64,000 nucleotides of DNA. It comes from an uncultured Campylobacterota bacterium. GTDB lineage: Bacteria; Campylobacterota; Campylobacteria; Campylobacterales; Sulfurovaceae. Location of the stretch: NCBI GenBank assembly GCA_937141405.1, contig CAKZQQ010000006.1, positions 310,001 through 374,000 on the forward strand, in the 5' to 3' direction. The position numbers and the translations under genes are program-made. Under the pieces are notes generated by a model that was not told the origin of the DNA, did no database searches, and saw only the letters and a program-made list of their open reading frames with translations. Below, piece by piece: positions 27,173 through 36,926 of this stretch; the stretch's first letter is position 1, and every line of letters starts with the position of its first letter.

Positions 27173-27875
27173 TAGTTATCTTGTTGAAAATGGATATTTT
27201 GAGAGCCGCAATAGAGCATTAGAGGCAATTAAGAGCGGGAAAGTTTTTGTTGACGGTAGGGTGGTCAAGCCTTCTTTGAAGTATGATGATAGCATGAGGC
27301 TTGAAGTCGTAAATGAGAAATTTTATGTCAGTAGAGCAGGGCGAAAACTTGAAAGCTTTTTCGATGAGTATCCTCTTGTTGTGCAGGAGAAAAAAGCTTT
27401 AGACATAGGATCATCAACCGGAGGATTTGCGCAAATTTTACTTGAGCGTGATGTGAGCTCTTTAGTATGTGTTGATGTTGGCTGCAACCAGCTTCATAAC
27501 TCTTTACGCCAAAAGAGTAATCTCAGGCTCTTTGAAGAGACCGATATCCGTGATTTTAGTGATGAGGGTGGGTTTGAGCTTATCACTTGTGATGTTTCGT
27601 TTATCTCCTTGCTAGAGATTATCGATCACATAGATAGAATGGCATATGGCGATATCGTGCTCCTTTATAAGCCACAATTTGAAGTGGGAAAAAATGTTAA
27701 ACGAGACAGTAAAGGTGTGGTACAAGATAGAGATGCAATCAGGTATAATATGCAAAAATTTGAAGATAAAGCCAAAGAGCTTGGCTGGAGACAGCACTAT
27801 AAGAGGCTCTGTGAGATAAAAGGAAAAGAGGGAAATGAGGAGTATTTTTACCATTTTACTAAGGATGATTTGTGA
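27162..27875 (+). CDS. tlyA: TlyA-family rRNA 2'-O-methyltransferase
   Basis: 237 residues from a GTG inside cutA. N-terminal S4 RNA-binding domain (MRLDSYLVENGYFESRNRALEAIKSGKVFVDGRVV) followed by an FtsJ-like SAM methyltransferase domain (ALDIGSSTGGFAQILLERD, 'VDVGCNQLH', 'LITCDVSFISL', 'LLYKPQFEVGK'). TlyA enzymes methylate 2'-OH of C1409 (16S) and in type II also C1920 (23S), affecting capreomycin sensitivity. tlyA-ribF-cmoA recalls C. jejuni Cj0588-Cj0590. Overlaps ribF by four bases (GTGA). Confidence 0.92.
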   Translation: MRLDSYLVENGYFESRNRALEAIKSGKVFVDGRVVKPSLKYDDSMRLEVVNEKFYVSRAGRKLESFFDEYPLVVQEKKALDIGSSTGGFAQILLERDVSSLVCVDVGCNQLHNSLRQKSNLRLFEETDIRDFSDEGGFELITCDVSFISLLEIIDHIDRMAYGDIVLLYKPQFEVGKNVKRDSKGVVQDRDAIRYNMQKFEDKAKELGWRQHYKRLCEIKGKEGNEEYFYHFTKDDL

Positions 27876-28666
27876 TTAGATCGATCGCTTTGGGGGCGTT
27901 TGACGGTATTCACCTAGCACATCAAGAGCTCATACGAAGAGTTGATGGGGTTGTGATTATCGAACGAGGTAACGGCAGATTAACGCCCGGATTTGTTAGG
28001 GAGCAATATATAGCAAAGCCTACTTTTTTTTACCATTTTGAGAAGATAAAAGATTTGAGCGCTAAAGAGTTTGTCGCTATGCTGAAAGTTGATTTTCCAA
28101 GTTTAGAGAAGATTGTTGTGGGATACGATTTCCATTTCGGTAAAAATAAAGAGGGTGGAACAGCACTGCTTAAGGAGCTGTTCCATAAAGAAGTTGATGT
28201 GGTTGAGGAGATTATGCTCGATGGTATCTCTATCCACTCAAGGGTAATCAGAGAGACTTTGGAGGCAGGTAACATAAAAGTTGCCAATAGACTCTTAGGA
28301 AGAGCATACAAGATATGCGGAATCGTTATCGCAGGACAAGGAGTCGGAAAAAAACAACTTGTGCCGACTATCAATCTCAAAGTTCAAGACTATATTCTCC
28401 CAAAAGAGGGTGTTTATGTGACCCAAACAGTCATTGACGGTATCTGCTATGAAAGTGTGAGCTTCATAGGCCATAGAGAGAGCACCGATGGATCGTTTGC
28501 GGTTGAGACGCACATCTTGGATAAGGACATACAAGCTGTGCTTGAGAGAGTTGAGATAGTTTTTTTGGATTTTATAAGAGAAAATAGAAAGTTTGATGAT
28601 CTTGACAGACTTAAAAAACAGATAGATTTGGATATCAAAACAGCAAGGCAAAGTAATGAAAGATGA
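27872..28666 (+). CDS. ribF: Bifunctional riboflavin kinase / FAD synthetase
   Basis: 264 residues from a GTG overlapping the tlyA stop. N-terminal nucleotidyltransferase domain with '[16 protein letters not shown]' (HxxH-like motif) and '[14 protein letters not shown]'; C-terminal riboflavin-kinase domain with '[14 protein letters not shown]... [11 protein letters not shown]' (PTxNL motif in PTINL form). Shorter than the usual 300-plus residues but both modules are recognisable. It makes FMN and FAD, cofactors of flavoproteins such as the FMN protein at 31005. Confidence 0.9.
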   Translation: MIRSIALGAFDGIHLAHQELIRRVDGVVIIERGNGRLTPGFVREQYIAKPTFFYHFEKIKDLSAKEFVAMLKVDFPSLEKIVVGYDFHFGKNKEGGTALLKELFHKEVDVVEEIMLDGISIHSRVIRETLEAGNIKVANRLLGRAYKICGIVIAGQGVGKKQLVPTINLKVQDYILPKEGVYVTQTVIDGICYESVSFIGHRESTDGSFAVETHILDKDIQAVLERVEIVFLDFIRENRKFDDLDRLKKQIDLDIKTARQSNER

Positions 28667-29369
28667 AGTTTTTAAACAAGACAATAAAAAACAGTTCGAA
28701 TTTGATGCATCGGTTGCAAGTGTTTTCGATGATATGCTTACTCGCTCAATCCCATTTTATGATGAGGTAAGAGCACTTATTATTTCACTTATCCTAAAAG
28801 ATCAAGGTGATGGGAAAAATGTTTTAGACTTGGGCTCATCAACAGCAAAATTTTTACTCGATCTCTATAGTGCTATGGATACAAAAATGCATCTTTGCGG
28901 TGTAGACAACTCAAAAGCGATGATTGAGCAGGCAAAAACAAAAATTAGAGCGTATAAAGCTGAAATTGAGCTAAAATATGGGGATATAATCACATATGAT
29001 TATCCAAAAAATCAAGATTTTATCATAGCAAATTATACCCTTCAGTTTATACGCCCCTTACAGCGGGGCGATCTCGTAAAAAAGATCTATGATTCCTTGA
29101 GCGAAGAGGGTACTTTTATCTTTTCCGAGAAAGTAATCTTTAAAGATAAAAAGCTTGATAGAGCTATGATAGATGTCTACTATGACCACAAGAAAGCCCG
29201 TGGATACAGCGATTACGAGATATCAAAGAAAAGAGAAGCCTTGGAGAATGTGCTTATTCCTTATACAATTTCTGAAAATATTGCAATGTGTCAAGAGGCA
29301 GGATTTAAAACCGTCGAAACTATTTTTCAATGGTCAAATTTCGTTACACTCGTTGCTAGAAAGGCTTAA
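28656..29369 (+). CDS. cmoA: Carboxy-S-adenosyl-L-methionine synthase
   Basis: 237 residues. '[23 protein letters not shown]' is the CmoA-specific N-terminus, followed by '[16 protein letters not shown]', '[13 protein letters not shown]', '[16 protein letters not shown]' and '[30 protein letters not shown]'. CmoA forms carboxy-SAM from prephenate and SAM; CmoB then modifies the wobble uridine of tRNAs. cmoB is not in the window. Overlaps ribF by eleven bases. Confidence 0.92.
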   Translation: MKDEVFKQDNKKQFEFDASVASVFDDMLTRSIPFYDEVRALIISLILKDQGDGKNVLDLGSSTAKFLLDLYSAMDTKMHLCGVDNSKAMIEQAKTKIRAYKAEIELKYGDIITYDYPKNQDFIIANYTLQFIRPLQRGDLVKKIYDSLSEEGTFIFSEKVIFKDKKLDRAMIDVYYDHKKARGYSDYEISKKREALENVLIPYTISENIAMCQEAGFKTVETIFQWSNFVTLVARKA

Positions 29370-29382
29370 GTATAACTTGGTA

Positions 29383-29432
29383 TTATTCACATTATATTTA
29401 TATTTTTTAATAGAGTTTATTCACATTGTGAA
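29383..29432. promoter_or_regulatory. Direct repeat and palindrome upstream of DAHP synthase gene
   Basis: TTATTCACATT occurs at 29383-29393 and again at 29417-29427, a spacing of 34 bases (about three helical turns). The second copy extends into a 13-base palindrome TTCACATTGTGAA (29420-29432). It lies 37-86 bases upstream of the promoter at 29469. This layout suggests a dimeric regulator with two sites; no known operator consensus is claimed. Confidence 0.4.
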
Positions 29433-29468
29433 AAGAGATAAAAATTATCTTCTTTTTTGATGCAAAGT

Positions 29469-29496
29469 TTGACTTTTGATTTCAATAAGGTATAAT
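29469..29496 (+). promoter_or_regulatory. Sigma-70-type promoter of the DAHP synthase gene
   Basis: TTGACT and TATAAT separated by 16 bases, 27 bases before the ATG at 29523 with an AAGGA ribosome-binding site in between. This is the clearest -35/-10 pair in the window. Confidence 0.65.
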
Positions 29497-29522
29497 CTTC
29501 CAATTTTATTTGACAAGGACAC

Positions 29523-30869
29523 ATGATGAGCTGGACTCCAAGTAGCTGGAGAAATTTTCCAATAAAGCAGCAACCGACTTATGAAGATCAAGCGTTGCTA
29601 AAAATAGTTGAGAATGAGATAGCAAGTTATCCTCCGCTTATTTTTGCAGGGGAAGCAAGAAGTCTCAAAAATGAACTTGCAAAAGTAGGTAGAGGTGAAG
29701 CGTTTTTACTTCAAGGTGGAGACTGTGCTGAGAGTTTTGGTAATTTTAAAGCCTCAACAATCAAAAACCTATTTAAGTTGATGCTACAGATGAATATGGT
29801 GTTAATGTACTCTTCGGGAAAACCTGTTGTGAAAGTAGGAAGAATCGCGGGACAATTTGCAAAACCGAGAAGCAGTGATTTTGAAGAGATAGACGGCGTT
29901 AAATTGCCGAGTTATCGCGGGGATATCATCAATGATATAGAATTTACATCTGAGGCTAGAATGCCGGATCCAAATAGGATGCTTAAAGCGTACAATCAAT
30001 CAGCTGCGACGATGAATCTTCTGCGCGCATTCGCAAGAGGCGGGATGGCTGACTTGGAGAAGGTGCATCAATGGAATTTGGATTTTATCAAAGATCATAC
30101 ATTGGAGAATAAGTACGAGGAGCTTAGTGCTAAGATAGATGATGCTATGCGTTTTATGAGTGCTTGCGGTTTGGAGGTTAAAAGTCTTCCACAGCTCCAT
30201 CAAACAGTGCTCTATACATCCCATGAAGCGCTTCTATTGAACTACGAAGAGGCGCTTACAAAAGTAGACAGTATCACGGGCGATTGGTATGACTGTTCTG
30301 CGCATATGCTTTGGATAGGCGATAGAACGAGAAATCTAGATGATGCCCATATCGAGTTTTTAAGAGGCGTGCACAATCCAATAGGCTGTAAAGTCGGCCC
30401 AAGTATGCAAGAGGACGAGCTTATCAAGCTTATTGATGCACTCAATCCAAATAATGAAGAGGGAAGACTCAATCTTATCGTAAGAATGGGTGCATCTCAA
30501 ATAAGTGAACATTTGCCTCAATTGCTTAGAAGAGTCAAACAAGAGGGTAAAAATGTGGTTTGGTCGTGTGATCCTATGCACGGTAATGTTGAAAAAGCAA
30601 GCAGTGGATTTAAAACGAGAGATTTTGAAAATATCCTGAGTGAAGTCAAACAGTTCTTTGCTATCCATGAAGCAGAGGGGACAATCGCAGGTGGTATCCA
30701 TCTCGAGATGACGGGCGAAGATGTGACCGAATGTACCGGGAGTCAAAGTTCTCCTATCACAGTAGAGGGACTTTCAAACAGATACCATACGCAGTGTGAT
30801 CCGAGACTCAATGCAAATCAAGCACTTGAGCTTGCATTTACAATTTCTGACTCACTCAAGCGAAGTTGA
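29523..30869 (+). CDS. Class II 3-deoxy-7-phosphoheptulonate (DAHP) synthase
   Basis: 448 residues, standard for plant-type class II DAHP synthase. '[19 protein letters not shown]' N-terminus, metal ligand Cys in 'QGGDCAES', '[11 protein letters not shown]', '[13 protein letters not shown]', '[10 protein letters not shown]', '[14 protein letters not shown]' and '[14 protein letters not shown]' are all family signatures. It condenses phosphoenolpyruvate and erythrose-4-phosphate, the entry step to aromatic amino acids; aroE and trpE of the same pathway are encoded at 36129 and 36927. It has its own promoter and possible operator repeats upstream. Confidence 0.95.
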   Translation: MMSWTPSSWRNFPIKQQPTYEDQALLKIVENEIASYPPLIFAGEARSLKNELAKVGRGEAFLLQGGDCAESFGNFKASTIKNLFKLMLQMNMVLMYSSGKPVVKVGRIAGQFAKPRSSDFEEIDGVKLPSYRGDIINDIEFTSEARMPDPNRMLKAYNQSAATMNLLRAFARGGMADLEKVHQWNLDFIKDHTLENKYEELSAKIDDAMRFMSACGLEVKSLPQLHQTVLYTSHEALLLNYEEALTKVDSITGDWYDCSAHMLWIGDRTRNLDDAHIEFLRGVHNPIGCKVGPSMQEDELIKLIDALNPNNEEGRLNLIVRMGASQISEHLPQLLRRVKQEGKNVVWSCDPMHGNVEKASSGFKTRDFENILSEVKQFFAIHEAEGTIAGGIHLEMTGEDVTECTGSQSSPITVEGLSNRYHTQCDPRLNANQALELAFTISDSLKRS

Positions 30870-30874
30870 TGCTA

Positions 30875-30894
30875 TTCGTCTCCTGCGAGGCGAA
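30875..30894 (+). terminator. GC-rich hairpin after DAHP synthase gene
   Basis: TTCGTCTC and GAGGCGAA pair (one G-T) around a CTGC loop, starting six bases after the stop codon. It is the most stable-looking stem nearby, but an A-rich rather than T-rich stretch follows on this strand, so termination would be weak or factor-dependent. On the other strand it would be preceded by that tract's T-run, which does not suit a terminator. Confidence 0.4.
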
Positions 30895-31004
30895 ACAAAA
30901 AACAAGCAAGAGTTTCGTGGCTAAAACCAATATATAAACTGCATCTTAGTATGAAAATATTATTATCTTAATGAAGATCGATAATATTGACAAAAAGGAT
31001 ACAA

Positions 31005-32495
31005 ATGAAGCCAAGAACTCTTTTTATATGGTCAAGTTTTACGCTTTGGCCACTATTTATCGCTATCCCTTTTTATTTCGGACAGTCTGCCTCTTTAACA
31101 ATTATAATTTCAATATTTTTTCTCATCGGCTGGTATGATTTGCTCCAAACAAAACGCTCTATTTTAAGAGATTATCCCGTTGTGGGCCATTTCCGTTATA
31201 TTTTACGAGCTATATCTCCGGAAATACATCAATACTTTGTTGAAAGCAACACCAATGGCGTCCCCTTTGATAAGGAGAGCATAGATCTTATCAATAAGAG
31301 GTCTGATGACAAACCGGCATTTCACCCTTTTGGTACAGAGAGAAATCTTTATAAAAACGGATATGAGTGGGTCGCGCATAAGATGTTTCCTAAGGATTCA
31401 AATTTTGATACCCTCAGAGTCACAATTGGCGGTAAATCGTGTTCAAAGCCATACCAATCTTCAATCTTTAATATCTCAGCTATGAGTTTTGGCGCCTTGG
31501 GTGAGCGTGCTGTCTCTTCTTTGAATATAGGGGCAAGAATCGGGCAGTTTTCTCATAATACAGGTGAGGGTGGATTGACTCCTTATCATAAGCAAGGCGG
31601 AGATATTGTTTTGCAAATTGGAACTGCAAATTTTGGCTTTAGAGATGAAAACGGTAACTTTCACGATGAGATATTTAGAGAAAAAAGCACTCTTGATGAG
31701 ATAAAGATGATAGAGATTAAACTTTCACAAGGGGCAAAGCCGGGCCATGGGGGTTTGCTCCCTGCGGCAAAAAATACTCCGGAGATAGCAAAAATAAGAA
31801 TGGTGCAGCCCTACACGGATGTATTTTCTCCGCCTACAAATGCAGAGTTTGATTCTCCGAAAGCCTTGGCAGCTTTTATCGATAGAGTCCGTAAATTAAG
31901 CGGAGGTAAACCTGTTGGAATAAAACTGTGTATCGGGAATAAAAAAGAGTTTTTAGAGTTGATTACGGTTTTTAAAGATGAGGGTATTTTCCCGGATTTT
32001 ATTACGGTGGATGCTGCTGAAGGGGGGACGGGAGCAGCGCCGGTAGAGTATACTGATTATATAGGGATGCGAGGAGAAGAGGCACTTAAATTCGTAGATG
32101 AAGCTTTGCGTGAACTTGGACTAAGAGAGGAGATAAGAGTGATATACTCCGGCAAGGTTTTTAGCGGATTTACACTTCTAAAAGCACTCTGTTTCGGAGC
32201 GGATGTCTGTAATGGGGCTAGAGGGTTTATGTTTGCACTCGGATGTATACAATCACTTCGTTGTCATACAAATCGTTGTCCTACAGGTGTTGCTACACAA
32301 GATGAAACACTGCAAAACGGTTTAGTTTCTCAAGAGAAATCCGTAAGAGTGGCAAATTTTCATAAAAATACACTCAAAGCCTTTACGGATATTGCCTCTA
32401 CTTTGGGAGTCTCATCTTTGAATGAGCTTAACTCTTCTTTGATACATACAACATACTCAAAAATTCATGAGAGATTGAGAAAGAGAGAAAAATAA
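31005..32495 (+). CDS. Membrane-anchored FMN-binding glutamate-synthase-like protein
   Basis: About 496 residues from the ATG at 31005, preceded by AAGGA; an in-frame TTG at 30987 is less likely. Two hydrophobic helices (about residues 5-50) precede a glutamate-synthase central/FMN domain: 'ISAMSFGALGERAVSSLN', 'GEGGLTPYH', 'SQGAKPGHGGLLPA', 'VDAAEGGTGAAPVEYTDYIG' and a 3Fe-4S motif C-x5-C-x4-C in CIQSLRCHTNRC. There is no amidotransferase domain. Proteins of this group are annotated as FMN-binding glutamate synthase family with unknown reaction. Translationally coupled to the ThDP enzyme by TAATG. Confidence 0.88.
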   Translation: MKPRTLFIWSSFTLWPLFIAIPFYFGQSASLTIIISIFFLIGWYDLLQTKRSILRDYPVVGHFRYILRAISPEIHQYFVESNTNGVPFDKESIDLINKRSDDKPAFHPFGTERNLYKNGYEWVAHKMFPKDSNFDTLRVTIGGKSCSKPYQSSIFNISAMSFGALGERAVSSLNIGARIGQFSHNTGEGGLTPYHKQGGDIVLQIGTANFGFRDENGNFHDEIFREKSTLDEIKMIEIKLSQGAKPGHGGLLPAAKNTPEIAKIRMVQPYTDVFSPPTNAEFDSPKALAAFIDRVRKLSGGKPVGIKLCIGNKKEFLELITVFKDEGIFPDFITVDAAEGGTGAAPVEYTDYIGMRGEEALKFVDEALRELGLREEIRVIYSGKVFSGFTLLKALCFGADVCNGARGFMFALGCIQSLRCHTNRCPTGVATQDETLQNGLVSQEKSVRVANFHKNTLKAFTDIASTLGVSSLNELNSSLIHTTYSKIHERLRKREK

Positions 32496-34222
32496 TGTCA
32501 AAAAAGATAAGCGATCAAGTTGTAGAGATTTTAAAAACGGCAGGCGTAAGAAGGATTTACGGGATACCCGGAGACACTATAGATACCCTTATGGAAAGTA
32601 TTCGAGCTGACAATGAGGTTGATTTTGTTTTAACTAGACATGAAGCAAACGCAGGTTTTATGGCTTCAGGAGAAGCACGAATAAGCAACAAGATAGGTGT
32701 TGCAGTTGCTTGTCAAGGACCAGGAGCAAATAATCTTTTAAACGGTTTAGCAGATGCTGCACGAGACGGCATTCCCGTTTTGGCTATAACAGGGCAGATA
32801 GATACGGAATTTATAGATACCAATATGCCCCAAGGCTCTAACCAGATACAACTTTTTGAAGACATTACTCTCTTTAATGCCGAAGCACGTTCCCCAAAAA
32901 ATCTTATAGAGATACTTCATATAGCTATTAATGCAGCCCTAAAAGGGGGAGTCGCACATATCTCAATACCTTCAGATATTATGCGCGCAGGATCAATCAA
33001 ATATAAAAAGAGACCTTTTGTTTATAGAAAAAACTCTACTTTGCTCGCTGATGAGCAGAGTATTGAGCGTGCAGTTGAAGCGATAGATGCAAAACAAAAG
33101 ATAGCTATCTTGTATGGAGAGGGTTCAAGAGGGCAAGCGAAACAACTTATAGAGCTTGCAGAAAAATTAAAAGCCCCACTGATTCATACAACACGCTCAA
33201 AAGACATTATAGACAATACGCATCCACAAGTTTTGGGAGGAATCGGGCTCATGGGCTCGCATCCTGCCAATGAAGCGCTTCAGGAGTGTGAACTTTTATT
33301 GATAGTTGGGAGTAATTATGCTTACAAAAGATTTTACCCTTCGGTGCCCGTTGTTAAGATAGATAACAATCCTCTTCATTTAGCAACACATGTCGGTGTT
33401 GATTATCCACTCCTTTCTGATGTCTCTTATGCATTGACGCAAATCTTGCAAAAAGTAAAAGCAAAAGAAGATAAAACCTCTTTTTTTGATATTCTAAAAA
33501 ATTCACTTGCAAAACATCTTGATGATTTTGTTTTTTTGGATTATAAAACGGCAGATGACAAACTTATCCATCCATCCGCAGTTGTTGCAGAGGTAGTGCA
33601 AAATATGCAAGATGACGCAATTCTTTGTGGTGACTCCGGCTCGGCAACTATATGGATAAATAATGTTGCAAGATTTCAGCAGAACCAGCGTTTTATCTGG
33701 AGTGCTAATCTTGCGACTTTAGGTGCGGCTTTGGGACAGGCTATGGGAGCGTGGTTTAGCTCCAAAAGAGAAGTTGTTGTAATCGCAGGTGATGGAGGAT
33801 TTTCGTTTAGTATAAGCGATTTGGTTACGGCCGCTATGTATGGAGTACCGGTAAAATGTTTTATCTTAAATAATAGTCGATTTCGTTTTATAGAGTTTGA
33901 AGAGCGAAGTCATGATGGCAATGTCCCCTATGGCACAAAACTGCTTAATCCCGATTTTGCCGCTATTGCAAAAGCGTCACACTGCAAAGGAATGAGTGTC
34001 CATAACTACAAACAGCTTCAAGCAGCCGTAAAGGAGGCATTTGCCTTTGCAGGACCTGTGGTTGTTGATTGCAGAATTGACCCCGATGCTCTATTGATTC
34101 CACCGGCGGTTAACGCGGAGATGGCATATAACTATATTAAAAGTGAGATAAAGAGTTGGTTTACGACAAGTGATAAAATTGAGCAAAAAATTGTAGAGCT
34201 TTCTCAAAATGCAAGTTCATAA
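32495..34222 (+). CDS. ThDP-dependent pyruvate-oxidase-like enzyme
   Basis: 575 residues with the three-domain layout of pyruvate oxidase/acetolactate synthase. The catalytic Glu sits in 'VLTRHEANAGFMA', the central domain has 'LIVGSNYAYKRFYPSVPVVKIDNNP', and the ThDP motif GDG-x~25-NN spans 'AGDGGFSFSISDLV... CFILNN'. It lacks acetolactate synthase partner genes (ilvN), and 'GIPGDTIDTLMESI' resembles pyruvate oxidase (PoxB/SpxB) N-termini. It could make acetate or acetyl-phosphate from pyruvate. The exact electron acceptor and product are not determinable here. Tight coupling to the upstream FMN/3Fe-4S protein suggests they pass electrons or share a pathway. Confidence 0.85.
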   Translation: MSKKISDQVVEILKTAGVRRIYGIPGDTIDTLMESIRADNEVDFVLTRHEANAGFMASGEARISNKIGVAVACQGPGANNLLNGLADAARDGIPVLAITGQIDTEFIDTNMPQGSNQIQLFEDITLFNAEARSPKNLIEILHIAINAALKGGVAHISIPSDIMRAGSIKYKKRPFVYRKNSTLLADEQSIERAVEAIDAKQKIAILYGEGSRGQAKQLIELAEKLKAPLIHTTRSKDIIDNTHPQVLGGIGLMGSHPANEALQECELLLIVGSNYAYKRFYPSVPVVKIDNNPLHLATHVGVDYPLLSDVSYALTQILQKVKAKEDKTSFFDILKNSLAKHLDDFVFLDYKTADDKLIHPSAVVAEVVQNMQDDAILCGDSGSATIWINNVARFQQNQRFIWSANLATLGAALGQAMGAWFSSKREVVVIAGDGGFSFSISDLVTAAMYGVPVKCFILNNSRFRFIEFEERSHDGNVPYGTKLLNPDFAAIAKASHCKGMSVHNYKQLQAAVKEAFAFAGPVVVDCRIDPDALLIPPAVNAEMAYNYIKSEIKSWFTTSDKIEQKIVELSQNASS

Positions 34223-34240
34223 AGAGTATCCTATGACACG

Positions 34241-35446
34241 CTATTTTGGTGTATCAACGATAAAAATATTTTGACCGTCTCGATAGTCATATTTTAAATC
34301 CATATCGTGTATATCGAGTATATTTTTGACGATATAGAGCCCAAGACCAAATCCTTTTTTTGATGAGTGGAACGGTTTATAGTACTCTTTGATATCGCCT
34401 TTTAAACCCTCCCCATCATTTATAATCCTAATCTCATCGCTATCGACAACTACTGCAACTTTTTTTGAGAGGCTATACTCTATGGCATTGGCAAAAAGAT
34501 TTTTAAGCACCAGCGTAAAAAGTTCAAAATCAACATAAAGCACTCTCTCATCTTTTATATCTAGATCAAAATGTTTTTGAGGATGATCTATGAGAAGCAT
34601 ATCGATACTTGCATCGATGATATCGGTTATCTTATAGGGTTTTATATTGAGTTTAAAATTCTTTGATGTGATTTTTTCGATTTTTGCAAACTCATCAATG
34701 AGGAGATTGAGTCGTTCAAATATATTTTTCATCCTCTCTTTTTGCTGCGCATCATGAATCATCTCGGCCGATATTCTTCCCTTTGCGATAGGAGTTTTAA
34801 GCTCATGCATAATCGCTCTTAAAAAGAGTTGTCTAGAGCTCATAAGCTCTTTGATTATCTTGACAGCGTTGTTAAATTCGTTTGCTACTTCACCTATCTC
34901 GTCATCTGAGCTACTTTTACACTCAATATCGAGGTTTCCCTTGGAGAAGTGTTTAATCTTCTCTTTAAGCTCTCGTAATGGCTTGAGGCTTGATATAGTC
35001 CACCAATATAAGACACCGAGTATTATAATAAGCGAGATGAAGACCAAAATGGTCTCTATGGGAAACTCCGGCCTATTTTTATTTTCCAACAAGAGGTTAA
35101 AGAAATTGTTGCGTATCAAGATGACTCTTTTGCCATCGAGTATACCGGCCATATATCTACCGTGTGGTCTTTTAAGCGATTGAAAATAATCGATTATCTT
35201 TTTCTGTTCGGCTTTATCGGTTATCAAGGAGATGTTTTGTGATTCTAAATAGGACTTATCTATGGTGCCGTATTGTAGATAATAGATAAAGATATAGTGG
35301 GTGATTGCGCGCTCTTTTTCTATCAATATCCTATTTTCTCTATGAAACTGGTTGTTAAGAAATATAAAAAAAAGTGCTGCTGAGAGAAGGAGGGCTATGA
35401 TAAAAAAGAGTGTAATTTTTGTATAGAGAGATGAGCGCTTTATCAT
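34241..35446 (-). CDS. Sensor histidine kinase, ArsS-like
   Basis: 401 residues: TM1 near the start, a periplasmic sensor of about 110 residues, TM2 (ETILVFISLIIILGVLYWWTI), HAMP, then HisKA with 'LRAIMHELKTPIAKGRI' and HATPase with 'NLFANAIEYS' and 'GFGLGLYIVKNIL'. Length and the ELKTPIAKGR box resemble ArsS (HP0165), the acid-sensing kinase of H. pylori. It overlaps the response-regulator gene by four bases, so both form one operon. Which signal is sensed in a free-living relative is unknown. Confidence 0.87.
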   Translation of the reverse strand: MIKRSSLYTKITLFFIIALLLSAALFFIFLNNQFHRENRILIEKERAITHYIFIYYLQYGTIDKSYLESQNISLITDKAEQKKIIDYFQSLKRPHGRYMAGILDGKRVILIRNNFFNLLLENKNRPEFPIETILVFISLIIILGVLYWWTISSLKPLRELKEKIKHFSKGNLDIECKSSSDDEIGEVANEFNNAVKIIKELMSSRQLFLRAIMHELKTPIAKGRISAEMIHDAQQKERMKNIFERLNLLIDEFAKIEKITSKNFKLNIKPYKITDIIDASIDMLLIDHPQKHFDLDIKDERVLYVDFELFTLVLKNLFANAIEYSLSKKVAVVVDSDEIRIINDGEGLKGDIKEYYKPFHSSKKGFGLGLYIVKNILDIHDMDLKYDYRDGQNIFIVDTPK

Positions 35447-36093
35447 ACGAGTTTATACCCGATTCCTCTCACTGCCTGAATCGCCTTATTGTTGCCGATT
35501 TTTGATCGTATTTTACTGATAATCACATCCAAGCTTTTGCCGTGAGAGTCTATATTCATAGCTTGTGCACTATTGATGATTTGCTCTCTTGAGAGGGTAA
35601 TACTTTGATTTTTAATCATAATAGAAAGCACTTCAAATTCTGCCGGAGTAAGTGTAAGCGGATTCTCTTTATAATATATAGTATCACCCCTTATCTCAAA
35701 ATAGCTCTGTATCTTTGAGCCCTCTTGGGATTTTCTATCGTATCTTCTTAGAAGAGAGATAATCCGTGCATACATCTCTTGTGGATCATACGGTTTTGGT
35801 AGATAGTCATCTGCGCCAAGCTTGAGTCCTTCAACCTTATCATCAAGGTCACTTCTTGCAGAGGAGATGATGATAGGTATATCATATCTTTGAGTTATCT
35901 CCTGACAGACTTCGAGCCCATCCATTCCCGGGAGCGTAAGGTCTAAGATAAGAAGGTCATATTTTTTAATGCCTGCACTGAGTCCTAGAAAAGGGTCTTC
36001 ATAGTTGGTTATCTTGATATCAAATTGCGCAAGGTATTCGCTCAGAATCTCAGCAAATTCAACATCATCTTCGATCATCAATATATTTATCAT
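35443..36093 (-). CDS. OmpR-family response regulator, ArsR-like
   Basis: 216 residues. Receiver domain with acidic pocket 'IEDD', phosphoacceptor Asp in 'LILDLTLPG', Thr/Ser in 'IISSAR', Lys in 'LPKPYDP'; C-terminal winged helix 'LTPAEFEVLSIMIKNQ... SLDVIISKIRSKIG... AVRGIGYKLV'. It is the partner of the downstream kinase. The pair resembles HP0166/HP0165 of H. pylori in size and sequence feel; target genes are not apparent from this window. Confidence 0.9.
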   Translation of the reverse strand: MINILMIEDDVEFAEILSEYLAQFDIKITNYEDPFLGLSAGIKKYDLLILDLTLPGMDGLEVCQEITQRYDIPIIISSARSDLDDKVEGLKLGADDYLPKPYDPQEMYARIISLLRRYDRKSQEGSKIQSYFEIRGDTIYYKENPLTLTPAEFEVLSIMIKNQSITLSREQIINSAQAMNIDSHGKSLDVIISKIRSKIGNNKAIQAVRGIGYKLV

Positions 36094-36128
36094 AGGTCTA
36101 CCTCATTTAAGAGCATACTCGCTTAAGT

Positions 36129-36926
36129 TTAACCGAAGTCAAATGCCCGCTTCATTGTCTGTTCAACCCCATAAAGATCAAATTGATGATCCGTAAAATA
36201 ATCAAAGGCTAAAACACCTTGCTTGAGAAGCATAGTTGATCCATCTATAGTCTCTATTTTGAGCTTTTTTGCCAATTGTAAAAATGGCGTCTCTTTCCCG
36301 TAGATAATATCTATACATCCTTTTGTATTTTGAAACAGTTGCAGTAGTAACTCTTCGGGCGCGGGGAGATTGTCATCACTTAATCCCGCAGAAGTCATAT
36401 TGATGATGAGATCAAAATCAAAATCATCAATCGTTTCAAATGTATATGTCGGGAAGCCGCTATTTTTAAAAGATTCAAGTTTCTCTTTTCCCCTATTGAG
36501 AATAGCAACATCAAACCCTACATCTCTAAGAAGTATACTTGTCGATCTTGCCGTACCGCCTGCGCCTAAAAAAAGAATCTTGTGTATCTCTTGAAAAGTT
36601 TTCATAGAGGCAAAAAATCCAAGTGCATCAGTGTTGTATCCGTGGAGTTTGCCCTCTTTGAGGATGATAGTGTTAACCGAACCTACGCTTTTGGAAAAAT
36701 CATCACACCAATCGCAGGCTCTAAATGCTGCCTCTTTATGCGGTACAGTGATATTGGCTCCACTCAAACCTAGTTCGAAGAATTTTGATCGGAGTGCATC
36801 ACCGTCTTTGAGAAGATATCGTGTATAGCAACTATTGACGCCAAAAGTGTTGAAACCAAGGTTGTGCATAAGTGGAGATTTTGAGTGGTTCACCGGATCG
36901 CCGAAAATAGCAAAGAGCTTACTCAT
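36129..36926 (-). CDS. aroE: Shikimate dehydrogenase
   Basis: 265 residues. The substrate-binding motif is 'FGDPVNHSKSPLMHN', followed by 'ANITVPHKEAAF', 'GSVNTIIL', 'NTDALGFFASM', the nucleotide-binding glycine loop 'LGAGGTARSTS' and 'TSAGLSDDNLP'. It reduces 3-dehydroshikimate with NADPH. It directly abuts trpE upstream. Compare the protein at 56419, which looks like only the first domain of this fold. Confidence 0.95.
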   Translation of the reverse strand: MSKLFAIFGDPVNHSKSPLMHNLGFNTFGVNSCYTRYLLKDGDALRSKFFELGLSGANITVPHKEAAFRACDWCDDFSKSVGSVNTIILKEGKLHGYNTDALGFFASMKTFQEIHKILFLGAGGTARSTSILLRDVGFDVAILNRGKEKLESFKNSGFPTYTFETIDDFDFDLIINMTSAGLSDDNLPAPEELLLQLFQNTKGCIDIIYGKETPFLQLAKKLKIETIDGSTMLLKQGVLAFDYFTDHQFDLYGVEQTMKRAFDFG

